Assembly: GCA_963556255.1 (NCBI GenBank)
Contig: OY744614.1
Span: forward strand, 42,738,743-42,802,742
Length of the DNA stretch: 64,000 bases
Source: Allolobophora icterica
Taxonomy: Eukaryota; Annelida; Clitellata; Crassiclitellata; Lumbricidae
Direction: 5' to 3'
Shown here: positions 1 to 13,900 of the stretch, in pieces
Layout: every line of letters starts with the position of its first letter
Numbering within the stretch: the stretch's first letter is position 1
Notes under the pieces: model-generated
Seen by the model: the letters and a program-made list of their open reading frames with translations, nothing else
Database searches by the model: none
What the model was told of the DNA's origin: nothing
Position numbers and translations under genes: made by a program

Positions 1-29
1 TCAGTATCCTAAATCCTGTAACAACTTAC

Positions 30-3000
30 AGATATCACCAATATGGAATTTTTTCATTGCATCTGATATCATTTGAAAGCACTCGTAAATAGCGTAATCA
101 AGTCCAACGAACAGAGAAACGCCTAAAGTGACAGCAAACCAGAAAGCAAATCGCTTTGCACAACCCTTTAAGTTCTTCCTGGTGAAGAATGTATCTGAAA
201 ATAAAACAAACATTTCATACTAGTTTCAATTCTTAAATAATCCAGAAATAAAATTTTCTCCATTACTTCCAAAGAATAATAGATCTTCTCCATTATCTTA
301 GCAGACCATAAAATTTTCTCAGTTACCCCTATAGAACATAAATCCCCTCCATTACCTCCAAAGAACATAAAATCTTTTCAGTTACCCTAAAGAATATTAC
401 ATCCTCTCCATTACCACAAGGAATATAAAATCCTAAAGCATTTGGCTTAGCCAGTAGGCCTATGGCCTTTCTGCCTGTATTCATCATCATCAGTTCCTGA
501 CGCGCCATTTGGCGGCGATGGGTACGAATAAATGATCTCCATTGTCCTCGCTCATATGTTACAACCTGTAGGATTCTGCTGCCACTTCTGAAAATCGCAG
601 GTCAAGGTTAACGAAACCTATGCAAGAGTATAGTAAATTGGGTAGCACTCATATACCTCTGAGGCTTCCATCAACGAAATCCTCATGAAACAATGGCTGA
701 TAGGAACGTTTGTCTGTTGTTTTCTGTCACTGTTAATCTGCAGTTTGTGTGTTGTAATAATAAAAACGGATTTTAGGTGAATCGGTCATTTCCATAACAA
801 TGGATGAACACAACAAATATAACTATGCAAACAACTAATTTCTACCAAAAACAACTAATTTCTTCCCACTCTATGCCCACATTTCTCGGGAATTAAGTTT
901 TCTGACTTTGTGAGGGTTTTCCCAGGCATGGTCACACATGCACCACTTCAAAAACTGGTAATATCTGCAGCAAAGCGACACGTTTTATGTCGTGTCATAA
1001 ATATTACCTGTATTGCTAATCATACTCACTTTCTAATTCGTACTCTTTATGTTCTGTGTCTAAAAGGGGCAGTACAGTTGCCCTGCCACGACTCTTGCGT
1101 CTTGTATCAATTAGTATGAATTCTTTGGTGATATAAATGTTATCAAAACTATCGTAATTCAAGAAATTGTAGAGGTATCTAGCTGATCTGCAATCACAAA
1201 ACAGCAGCAATTTTAGAGTCTTTTACAAAGATGTTGCACTCGTTGCCCCCAACTCAACAGTAAACTTAGTATTGCACACAGGGCATATGAAATTCATGGA
1301 ACGCAAACTGACCTCGTATACAAAGTGCTCGATAAACCTATTCACAGAAAGTTATTTAGTTATAATCTAACAAAATTCATTCTAACTAGTGTACAGTTGT
1401 CATAACACACGAGGCATGAACTGAGGCCTTATTGGTGCGGCTGGCCCTTTCAACTAGGTGGATGAAAACGTTGGTGGGGCTGAGTCGCTGTCTTTTCAGC
1501 GACATCAAAAACTTTCTTATTCATTTACCCGAGTCAATCATTTTCTTCAGCGGACTACCTGAACAACCTGACGAACAGAGTCGCTATTTTGCTCACCAAT
1601 ATACAGAGGGGTCATCTCAACCGACACACTCCAAATCGCAATAGTGCATGGAAAGTTTGAAATGGTGGCTGACGACCCGATCTCAGACAATGACTCTGCC
1701 CTCAGCCGCAAACACGTACACACTGGATATGCAAATATATGCGAGATACGCTACGCTGGCTTCCTGTTGCAGAGCATACTGCTTTCAAGACCATCATGCT
1801 GGCACGTGCCTCGTTTACTGGCACCACTCCAGCATACATCAGAGACCTATGTGCTCCAGTCTCGAATCAGCTGGGTTGACGATCGCTGAAGTCTGCGGCC
1901 CATGGAGATATGCAGGTGCCATGCTGCCGTCCTTCAACTTGAGCCCATTGTGCCTTCTCGTGTGTTGGACCGTCATGTTGGAACAATATCCCACTGCACT
2001 TAAGTACGCACTGTTGCCTTTGACTCTGGGCAGCACACATTTGCTAACTGTCTTGAGACAGTTAACTGAACAGTTTCATAGCATTGAAATGTACCTCTTG
2101 AAGGCGCTCCTTTCTAGTGCAAATGATGTCAGTTCACTAAGAACAAGAACTTCATCTGCAGAGTGTACATATGATGCCAAAATAGCCGAGTCAGCCGCAG
2201 GAGGCCCTTCCACCATTGTCAAACTTATAAGCATGGGAGAGTTAGAGCTTTTGTGAATAGAATAAAGAAAAGACTGCAGACGAAAACCACACAATCATCA
2301 AAGACATCAAGTAGAATCGCATCACTGTTTGTTCAGCTCTAGGATTGCAGGAATCATGCTTGCCTTTTATCTTAAACATTCTTCAATACCATGACTGTAG
2401 ATCGTTCTGAGGGGATGTAATAGACTTATCTTAGTTTACCACTGAAATTAGCTGTACTAAATAAATAACTAATTTCCCTAGCTGTTGAATTTTAGTTTCA
2501 AAAGATATCCAAGAATTTTCATAACAGACTTACTCTGCGACTACGAAAATGACTAGAATACCAACTGCCATCTGTGCAACGCTGACGTAATGCGTAAAAT
2601 ACCAGAATCGATAACGGGCCTGTTCTTGAAACTCATCAAGCATCTCGCCATATGATTTTGTCACAGTGATATTGTAGTAAAAGTCATGTTCGTAAGTGAG
2701 TTTGAAGTAGAACTGCATGTACAAATTATCCATCATGCTTGACAGAACTGCAAAAATTAAACACCTCATGTTAATGCATTTTTATTGCACATTGAATAAA
2801 GAATGTAACTTAAATAAACCCAAATCTATTCTAGTTTCATAAAAATTCTTTGAAAACAATTACAGACTAAATGGGCAAGTGATTGGGACGAGACAGTCTG
2901 CACAAATTCAGATACTTTAGCATGTGGTTTTTAGAAGTCAAGGGTTATTTGCATAGGTGTAATTTGTGGGGGTTACAAGGGGTACCCGTACCTCCCACTT

Positions 3001-6000
3001 TTTGGACTGGGGGTACCGTACCACCACCTTTTGAACAATGCCCATCAATATTTTGTTATTGTGCCCTCCCAGATATCGTAGTCTCCGTCTAGCTTCATGT
3101 ATGTAAGAAATTGGTACACCCCACTTTTTAGACCAAAGTTACGCCGCTGGTTATCTGCGCGTGACGTGGATCGCAGTGAAGCCTCCGTTTCTCAATAAAA
3201 AACTAGCCACCATTGCACAGATGTTGCTTTAAGCAGGGCATATTTTAACTGTATAACTAGTGGGACAAATGTCCCAGTAGTCTTAGGATTTGTCCCAGTA
3301 GTTAGGCTGATTTGTCCCAGGCAATGTATGTGTAAAGTGAGGAAAAGTTATATTTTCTGGGAGTCGGGACTAAAAAAAAAAGGTCATTAACTATTTTGTG
3401 AAGACGAAATGTAGGAATGGAAGGAAAAGTTCACCGTTTTGGGGAGTTGGGACTAAAAAAAAAGGTCATCAACTTTTTCTAGAGATGAAATGTACTTTTC
3501 GTGTCAAAATTCCGGAAAAAGTCGTTTGATTTTTCGAACGCGGAAGAAATTTCCAAAAAGGTCGGCCTTGTTCCATAAGGGGTTAAACACTGATCAACCA
3601 GACGCCGGACTTTGTCCCAGTAGTGGAAATTTCTTAAAATATGCACTGGCTTTAAGTGCAAACCTGTACATCTGGAGTGAATACTGAGCGAGAGGTACCT
3701 GGTTTAACAAATAAATCTCCACATGTATATACCTGGAAAACCTGGCATCAACGATGCAAGATGATGACTAGCAACTACTGAAAGAATGAATTTCTACGGC
3801 ACTTCAGCAGTCTCTGCTTAATGGGACATTCTGCAGAAGTGACCACAATGGTAGTATAGACTACTTTTTACACAAAGACTTCACGTGTCATTGTTTACAA
3901 CAATGTAATCATTGTTACAACATTAGCAGACGTGTAATGTCCATCATCGTATCGTAATCTCGAGACTTCTACAGTGCCCGAAAAAGCAGGTAATGTATAC
4001 ATGTATGTTGAGGTTGAAAAAGCAAAACGTTCGCGGATCGCAGACTGGGTTGTTGTGCCCGAAAAAGCAAAGTTGCGAGAACCAACGTATTCAGACTGAG
4101 AGTCAAAACAAATCCATAGATAGCAGGAAGGGTCAAAATCAGTTACAGGTCAAGATCCAAAGGTCAGACAACAAAATAAATTGCCAAAGCTGGACCAAAA
4201 ATTAAGGATTTCTGTGTTAGAGTAATTAAAGAAACATTTTAAAGATCACTAATTAATGTTTTATTTAAAAGTGAAATCGATAGCGCATTGGATAACATCT
4301 GGCGTAGAGTGCGAGAGGTACAGAGATCGAGTCCCATAGGCGGACATGCTTTGTAGGCTGCAATTTGCGCCGTGTATTGCAGGCTGTCTGTTCTGTTAGT
4401 AGTTAAGGTTTATCGCATAACATGTACATGTACAGCGCAGTGCGTTTGCAGGCGCTTAATTAAAGAATAAATATTATTATTATTATTATTATTAAGAATA
4501 ATTATGTTGATCAAAATGTGTTTAAAAGTCAATATGTTTGATGCGAACTGAACATCTTTCTAGGCTTTTGTGTGGCACTGAGAAATTTTGAGGATTTACA
4601 TTTTACATTAGGCTTTTCCTGTAAAAAGGCTCGGTTAAACTTGCGACTTATTTATGTGAGCAGGTCATGTATATGTTGAGGTAGAAAAAGCAAAATGTTC
4701 AAGACATTATACCAGATTTACACAGGGCAGTGCTTGCGAACAAGCTGGTGTCCCAATCTTAGCTTTAGAACAGATCTTTAGGAATTTGGAGTTTACAATT
4801 ACGATTATAATCTATTGTCACATCCAAAAATTACACATTCAAACTGATGCCCCTTTTCATAGGCGTAATTTGTGGGAGTGCGAGGGGTACCCATACGCCT
4901 CACCTTTCGGACTGGGGTACCGTACCCTCACTTATTAAACAATGCCAATTAATATTTTATTCTTGAGCCTTCCCAGAGATCGCAGTCTCCACCTTGCTTC
5001 GTGTATGCAAGAAATTGGTACCCCCCACTTCTCAGCCCAAAGTTATGCCTCTGCCCTTTCAATATAAAAATTATCTGGCCAAAACAATAAGCAATAACCC
5101 AAAACGCTAATAATAAGCTTACAGAACAATCATTTAAATATATAGTACTCTGTACTGGCCTACATGAAAGCAAACAACTGTACGAAAAATGCATAAACAT
5201 TCTACGTTACATATTAAAGTTTTTAACTGCACTTACACTTTCCAGCTGCTGCGGTAAACCGGTTAAACATGGCTTCGACAAGTACACACAGGACATCAAG
5301 AACTAAAACAAGCAAACAGATTAAATCATTTGATGTTGTAAAATGCAAGACCATCACCCTTTGCCAGTTACGATATTTGGTACCTCAGGAAGATATTACC
5401 AGTATCTACCTTTTGAAAGTTACGATATTTGATGCCTCTGGCAGCTGTTAAAGATCCCTTGCAAACACCAAGTTACTAACTTTAATATCAGACCAAGGTG
5501 AGCTAATGTACAGTGATGAGCCTTGCAATGAGATCCGTGGAGGTCGGAGTTACGATTATTGGACGGTTAGTCAACAATCTGCACTTTGTTGATGATATCA
5601 ATCTGGTTGCAGAGTCACCGAAGCAACTACAAGAGCTGACATACAGGGTAGATGGCAGCAGTAAAAGATTGGGAATTGGACAAACAAAGACATGGATGGA
5701 CAATGTAAAGGAGGATTTGAAGGCACGGGGTTTGGACACGAGGGATGCCATTGACAAAACCAGGGACAGAACGATGTGGAGACGTCATGTTGAGGAATCA
5801 TCGTCGGTGTACACCTGACGGCGGAAAGAGAAGAAGAGTGAAGAAGAAGACATTATCTGAAGAAGCCCTCAGGATTCAAAACAATTACCAAGCATTATCA
5901 TCAGCGTAATAACCATCATCATCACTCTCATTGTTATCATTATTATTGTCGCAATTATTATCAATATTATTATTATTATTATAATTATTTTGTATACCTG

Positions 6001-9000
6001 ATCCTTCAGGTGTAAGATACTAATTAATGATGTTGACTCTGGAGTGGCCGTCCTGGTCAAGATCCGGGAGAATAAAAGTGCTGTGGAAGGCGACTGCGTT
6101 GAAAAGTTGAATTACAACGGACAGGCGCTGGAACAGATGGATGGTTTCCCTTGGGTCTCCCGAGATTTGGCTCAGAAGACGTCCAAGGTCGGAGAGGAAC
6201 GCCTGTCCCACGGCGTTAGCTGGTCTCAAGGTTTCAAAAGCCAATGGAACAAAATGGTAGAACTGCATCAATTCAGTTTACTTAGCGTTCTTCCTGGACT
6301 CAGCCAGTTCTGCTGCACCTCCCGACAGGGTGGAGGTGTAGGCAGATAAGAGGGGGCTACTGTGTCAAACATCGACCCCGAGCGCCATGGAATAAGTGTA
6401 AGGCCATCTGGTCTTTTGCCGTCCGACTTGGACAGGCCTGGGGGTTCCTTAACTGCCGGAATGCCTTCTGCAAATTAGGTAATTCAAGACCGCATGTCGG
6501 GCGTGTCGGCCCGGACCGAGACAAGCCATGCGAACCATCGGCGGTCACCAGAGTGCCGCACGGGTAGTAATGTGGATGGCATACGGCCATGCCAAGGCGG
6601 AGGCCGACAGCTATTCGAACTGCCTCGTCATACAATCTGAGGCCGCATGTGCTGATGGGCAAAGCAAACAGCCAGTCACCCGCATGTGGTACGGAGACTG
6701 CTTTCAGGCATGCTTGATGGTAGGCGCTGGTGTAAAACTGAGCAAGCTCGGTCACTGTCCTTTGAAAAACGGGTCTGTCCCAAAATGACTGCTTGTGAGA
6801 TAGCTCCTCGTCCGGATATGATGTAGAGTAATTGGAGCACCATTGCTCGACCGAGGTGACAAACTGTGTCTGTGTCAATGATTGCATTACTGAGCATGGA
6901 GGATTGGATGGTGAGGGTACTTGCAGCGGAAGCCAAAAAGGCGGGTAGCGCCAGCGAAGAAACCCTACTTATACCCAGGCCTCCAGCTTTAACAGGGAGG
7001 GAGGCCTGCAACCATAGGCGCAATTTGTGGGGGTACCCGTACCTCCCACTTTTTGCAAAGGGGTACTGTACCCCACTTTTTGAACAATGCCAATACTGTA
7101 CCTCCACTTTTTGAACAATGCCAATCAATATTTTATTATTGTGCCTTCCCAGTAATCGCAGTCAACGCCTTGCTTCGTGCCTGTCAGAAATTCGTACCCC
7201 CCTACTTTATAGACCAAAGTTACGCCACTGCCTGCAACCACCCACAACGGAAGGTTAAGGACTGAGCAAAGACTGTCTCTCAACAGAGAGTCGTATTTCT
7301 CGAGAAGAGGATGGCCCGAGCAAGGGCCGCAGCGAAGCGTGTGCATCAATTTAGGAGCGTTAAGCGAGCACCGGAGTAGGATAAGAGCATCGTATTTAGT
7401 GATGCTTACCAGTCTGGATAACGATATGGATAGTTCAGAGCAGCGGGATTCAAGACATGCCGAGAGGGCCTCCGAGGTGGAGATTGGGGCGCCCAAAAGG
7501 GTGGCACTTAAATTCTGGCTTAGTGACTGAAAGCGAGGGAGCTGTTCAAGGGAAACTGGGTCATCAGAGCGCGGTAGTACCTCGCACTTGCATGACTCAG
7601 AGATAACCCTAGCTCTGCATTCACGCTCAATGGTTTCAACGTCGGCAGCCACCCCCGCTGCCCCTCCCCAAAGTGAGATCGTCAAGGTGTCCCAGCGCCA
7701 GAGGGGATTGCACGTTTAGCAGAATCGCCTGCAGGGGAAGACAAAATAGGAGCGGGCTGAAGGAGTCGCCCTGCTGCGGCCCACCTCTGACCGCAGGGAG
7801 AACCGATCAAACTTAAGGTCAGAGGTTTCCGCGTAAGCTAAATTACAGTATGGCAGAAGTTCAGGTAAAGTGTATAAAACCGAAGAAAGCTATTAAAAGC
7901 ATTGGAGAAATCTAGTTTCACAAGTATTGAGCCTTCCTACATAGGGCCTACTGCTTCGGAAGCGCCTATTATTGTTATTATTATTGTCGTTGTTGTTGTT
8001 ATTATTATTGTTATTATCATCATCATTATTAAGCCTATAATTATTATTATGCTTGTAATACAAACGATGCCATTATAATTCTTTAACAGTAGCGTTCGAA
8101 GCTGAAACAATGCGAAATTTCGTACTTTCTACACCAAAGTTACGCCCCTGAGCCATACAAAATAAAAATCACTAACAGAAGAAATGCACAAATCTTCACA
8201 AGTAGTAAACAAACCTGGGACTAAGATTGCAAGGGATATGAAGCTGATGAATATAGTGTCTTTGGTCTAGATTATGTGTGTGGCTGAGTTTTACTTCCGG
8301 TACCCTTGTAGTCAAACATGGGTCGCTTACAGCGGACGTTATAACTAAATAAAAACGACTTTTATTAATAAGAAAACGCATAATTATGTCCCTAACTATA
8401 AATCGCTTAAAAAAACGTCTAGACCGATGCTGTGTGCTGTATTTATTTCAAATCATCCCCTGCTAAGTACTCGGATGAAGCCACAAACATCGCCTGCGAT
8501 GCATCAGAAAAGACGAGCTCTGATTGGCTGACGCGTTGCCGCTTCATATCCCTTTAGCAATCTTAATCCCAGAACAAACTAGATGAACGAAATGGCAGAA
8601 TTAAGTGAGCGTGAAAGGGAATGAATAACTATACATGCACACTAGTATGGTGAACGAGTCTTTTATTTAGTTTTAATTACAACTAAAAATAATCGTGAAA
8701 TGATGATACGTACGTTTTATTAACAGACAGATCAATGTGCCTGCTTTTACTACAAAGCATAATGGTCCTAACCACCACTTAGTTTTCCTGTTATAATTAA
8801 CAAACAAAAACAATATAATCATAAGATGAAATCAACAGACACTAAAGTGCATCAGCGCAATGCTTGTAATTGTAATTTTTTATAGGAACAATTCACATAC
8901 ATAACTCGTCAGCACAGGCGTAATTTTTGGGGTACAAGCAGTACCTGTACCCCACTTTTTGGACTGGGGGTATCGTATCTCCACCAAAAATAAGTGGTCC

Positions 9001-10873
9001 TGAGTAGGCAGTCTTAAAAGGGCGCCATATAAAATTGCTTTAAATAATACCATCACTATACAATCGGCTAGGTCTACTTACAATTGTGCTACTCCAAGCA
9101 TAGTTCGAGAATTCGTGACTTCCAGTTTTAAATTCGTAAAAATTCGAGAATTTTTGGTCTATTTTAAAATTCGTAAAAATTCGTAAAAATTCGTTGGGCC
9201 ATTCATTGTTTGGCCTTTTTTACATTGACAGTGGCGTTTTGCAAAAGCAGCGTAAGCAACAACAACAAATGTTATGACCTCATGATTTGTTGTGTTCCGC
9301 TTCTGCTTAGAATTTAATGTAAAATTCAATGTAAAAGTTTATTACGTAACGAGTTAATTTAGTTAAAATCTACTTTCTTAACGATGAAACAACATGAACC
9401 GGAGTGGAATTATGTAGTAATTTTGGATGAGAAGGGTAGGGTAATCCCAAAATAGTGTGTTGTTTTGTGACAAGGCATTTGTTGATTGTTCTGCCCGCAT
9501 TCGAGAGCATTTGCATTGCAAAAATATAGAAACCAGAGTCGAGTGGGAGCAGTGGGCTGTTCCTTACTCAGAATCAGAGGACGATGAAGTAGATTAGTAG
9601 AAGACACAGCTCGGTGAACGTTGCCAACCCTTTTAAGCCATGTTTGGTTGCAAGCTGTGTTAATTAGTGACTGACTGGTCACACCGTCACACTGGAGCTG
9701 GGGCACTGTTAGTTTTTCGTTCTATTGAGTATTGACTGACACTCATAGTCACACACACCAACTATGATAGAAATCGAAGTTCATGGGCGGCGATCTAGGG
9801 GGACGGGCAGGGCTGTAGTCGAGGGTATACGCGGGTATACAGCGTATACTTACCTCTAGAGAAATTTGAGAGCGTATACTCAGGGCTGTAGAGGAGGGTA
9901 TACGCGGGTATACAGCGTATACTTACCTCTGGGAACGAAAATTTTTCAAAAATGAGAGGTTTTTAAAGGTTTTTAGGGCGAATGACTAAAAAAAAAAAAA
10001 AAAAAGGTCATCAACTTTTTCAGAGACGAAATCGTAAAAAGTCAGAAAATTTTAAGGGAATTTGTGAAATTCTGAAATTTTTCTCAGACGATTTCCTAAA
10101 AAGAGGTCTTCAAATTTTTTTTACGCAGCTGGTCACCGGTAGCGTATACTCACCTCAAATTTTACCACTACAGCCCTGGGGACGGGGGGACATGTCACCC
10201 CACCTTTAGGAGTGGGGGGACACTCCATGCATTTATCCCCCCACATTTGAAGAAACAAGGAAAAATAGCGGAGAAATGTAATTGCGCGTGAGGGTTTTCG
10301 CAGCGTTTTTGACCAGACGAAGTAAAAATAATTTTTTAGCAGAAGTGTCCCCCTCCAAAATTATGAGAAAGAAGGAATTCGTCAAAAACGAAGAAATCAG
10401 AAAAGAAAAGGGTTATTGCTGGGAGACGGGAAAAAGTTGTGAAACGTGGGAACTTTTTTCGAGATGAAACCTGGGACTAACATTGCCTCATTCAGATACC
10501 ATACGTGCCCCAATTGCTTCTGCACCGCACCATGAGATAATTATGACCTTATTTATTGCGGAGTACTTCTGCCTACTCAGGACCACTTATTTTAGGTGGA
10601 GATACGATACCCCCAGTCCAAAAAGTGGGGTACAGGTACTGCTTGTACCCCAAAAATTACGCCTCAGAATTGCCATTCAAATGACAACGATGTTGTGAGA
10701 TTTCTGTCTTTATTTCTCAAACACCATAAGTGATTGAGTCTTTTGTTTTGTTCTCTCATATTCTTGTTTTGTGCTACCAATGTTTGGTGAATTAAAGATT
10801 GATATATTTCCGAAAATGACATTGAGTTGATTGAAACGTGGCCAGAGTAGAAATAAACACTGGCTTCTGTTTC

Positions 10874-10933
<60 letters not shown>

Positions 10934-13900
10934 TAATAACACGGAAAAAGACGGGACATCGGATATTACGTTGGTAGACTGCAAACCACACTTGGTGTAC
11001 ATGCATCTAAGCGGAGTCTATAGCGTTAGAAGGGTTTGCTGTCGTCGCGGGCCGCGTTGAACGCAGAAATTCAACAACCAATCCACGCGCAGTAAACAAT
11101 TGAAACAATTAGTTCACAACAATGTGCGTCAAGGGCTAATCATTTTTCCAAAAAAATGAATCGAAAATTTCTTCGAATACCGCCGTCCGAATCGTTTTCG
11201 AATTGAATATCAAAGCTTCACAGGTCTCTACCTTTATCCCTAACAACGTACGGTTGCGCAGCCAACTATTACACAGAAATCATTTCCACCGTTTATAATA
11301 AGAGCCATTTACTTACTTATCCTACGTCAGTGGTTTTCAACCTTTTTGTAGTGACGGAACCCTACACAAGCACTCATTTGCTCGCGGAACCCCGGGGCGT
11401 TTTAGCCGTCCATTTTTCCAAGAAATTCAAGTATTATTGTAACTTGTATTGTTGATATATAATGTTTAAATTTTAGAATGTTAAACTTGTAATATAAGTT
11501 TTTTGCATCTCTGGTGCAGGCTATTATAAATACATACTTTAGTCTAGCGCTCTAGAGTAGTGCACAGAAACAATGTCGGTAAACAACATGTATTTTACTG
11601 TATTGTGCCGGCAACCAATTCTGACAGATGGATAGAAGAGTTATAGAAACGCTGCAGGGCTGTAAGTAATTAACTTCCAAAATTTCCTTAACTTGAATTA
11701 TCCTTAAGAGAATAGGCCTACTAGTCACTACCGCTTTTACCCTTGAGTTTCACCCTAACTCTACTGACGGGTATTGGGACACTCGTCCACGGAGTGCCTT
11801 GATACAGCTTCCATCGCTAGTTCCAAGTAGGCAATAGTGAGCCCCCTGGGGGTCGGGGATTCCAGATTTCGTCCTGCACGCAACAGAACGGCAACAACGG
11901 ACCAACAACAATTCGCTTACAGGCGGCCGCATAGCAGTTTCCGGTCTACTCTAGGGTACCTGCCTCTCTCCCCTTGGTCCTCTCTCGTGGTCCTACCAAC
12001 GTCTGTAATGGTATGTACCAGTCCTCCGCCCAGGCTACATATCAGGTTCTACACAACGGTCAGTTAACACGGTGCAATCACAACTGCACCAAGTGGTTGG
12101 CACTCGGCTCGACCCAAGGTAATCTCAGCAATTCAGGGCTATTGTTGGCACATCCTCCCTCTATCCCAAACGGGAACAGGTCGGGGTAATTAACCTAATT
12201 CCACGCCAAGAGGGTTGGCTATATCAGAGCGCCTAGTTAGCGTATACCCCGCCGTTTACCCGCGTAAAAATGCAATGCAGATATAAAATGCAACGATGCA
12301 CTCCCGTAATAATGTTAACTATGTTAACATAGAATTGTGTTTAGCATGAACGGCGGAAAGCTGTGAAGAATTCGGTTATTTGATCATTCTTTTGTGAAAT
12401 CAGTTGGTGGTTTTTAAATTTAAGACTGCTGTCGCGGAACCCCTGGCCGACGCCCGCGGAACCCCTGGGGTCCGCGGAACCCCGGTTGAAAACCACTGTC
12501 CTACGTCAACAAGCATTTGTTACTACTGCAATATGGCGGATTACCTTACATGGCATATGAGTCATTTTCTGGTAATATGTCACATTCACTAATTCAAGAA
12601 CTACAATTTTTTTCCAAATTACAATCGTTTTTGTTTGGAACAAATCTTCAATATTTCTATTTCACAAATATATATTTGGTTTTGCACTAATATTTAAATG
12701 TAACAAATTTTTAGTAGGAAAAATAGGCTTAATAAAATATTTTCCACTCCGTTACTGTACATAATTTATATGAGACATGTATATATACTTAACAGCTTCC
12801 TGTTGTGTATCCTGACATGCCAATATGTTTTTGGTATTAATATATATAAAATAAATACAAAAGACATTACAATACAAATGATAATTTAATTCCATCACAG
12901 TTTTAATTTAATTAAGAGTTGTCCACTCCGTTACTGAAATAGAAGTTACCAATGTTAAGTTGAATATATTTTTGGGCCAAATGACTAAGTAAAAATTACT
13001 TGAGTCAATCATTCCCAGTGATCAAATAAACAGAAAACATTACAATATTTGTAATGTTGTCCTAAAAATCTGCTCATAACATCAAAATTACCACACAATT
13101 GTAACGGAGCGGAATCCACTCCGTTACCATTTTTCGAGAATTGGGCACAGAATCTGAAAGTATACACTAAGAGTAGCATTTATAGTAACGGAGTGGATAG
13201 GTAACGGAGTAGACAAATTGTGCATCAGCACGGTAAATACCATATTAATTTTCATGCGTCCACATCAGTCAACGGTACACTCATTATATTGCTTATAAAC
13301 GTTATATTACAAATATTATTACAATTAAATTTATTGATAATCATTGCAAAAATGCAGTAACGGAGTGGATGTAGAATGAATAAACACATTAGGTACGAAA
13401 TAAATGAAAATTCGTAAGAAATTTGTCTTAGCATTGAGATCGTGTATTAAGACATACTTACTTACATTGATCTTCACAGAAGAGATGAGTTATGTCTCGC
13501 GCCCAAAGAAATAGAAGAGTTCTGTGATACGAGATAATTTTTACATGGTAACGGAGCAGATATAATTATCCAGGGACAAGATTAAAATTTCAAAAAAAGA
13601 TCCGGTTTACCAAATTGTGTTTAGAAACATACAAGTATATATAATACACAAGAAACACATGAATTTTTTGCTTAATACAAATCATTTTGAAATTGTAGAC
13701 TAGAACAAAAGTACTATATAGCCTAGGGACGGTATCGGAGTGGAACATTTTAAATTCAAAATAAATTTTAATAAATTGTTTTATTTCTCTGAATTACTTT
13801 CAAAGGTTTTAAATTGTTGACTGACCAATAACATTTTAATTTCATCACTTACCGTTATCAGACTAGGTATTGTTTTCTGAGAAATGACCGGGGACAGCTG

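Noticed and set aside
1..3. In-frame TGA at the left edge as the DCST1-like stop codon
   Set aside because: A strong GTAAGT donor lies at 29-24 in the right phase, and the DCST family continues well beyond this point, so the gene more likely runs off the window.
8215..8266. Possible DCST1-like exon (minus strand; [15 protein letters not shown], hydrophobic)
   Set aside because: The end phase fits the next exon, but its start is phase 0 while the upstream exon ends in phase 2. It would need another undiscovered exon, so it was left out of the gene model.
13466..13521. Possible missing DCST1-like exon (minus strand; AG/GTAAGT ends, phase 2 to 1, [18 protein letters not shown])
   Set aside because: It has the right phases but creates a TGA at the junction with the exon at 14600, and it lies inside the inverted-repeat element 12551-13943.
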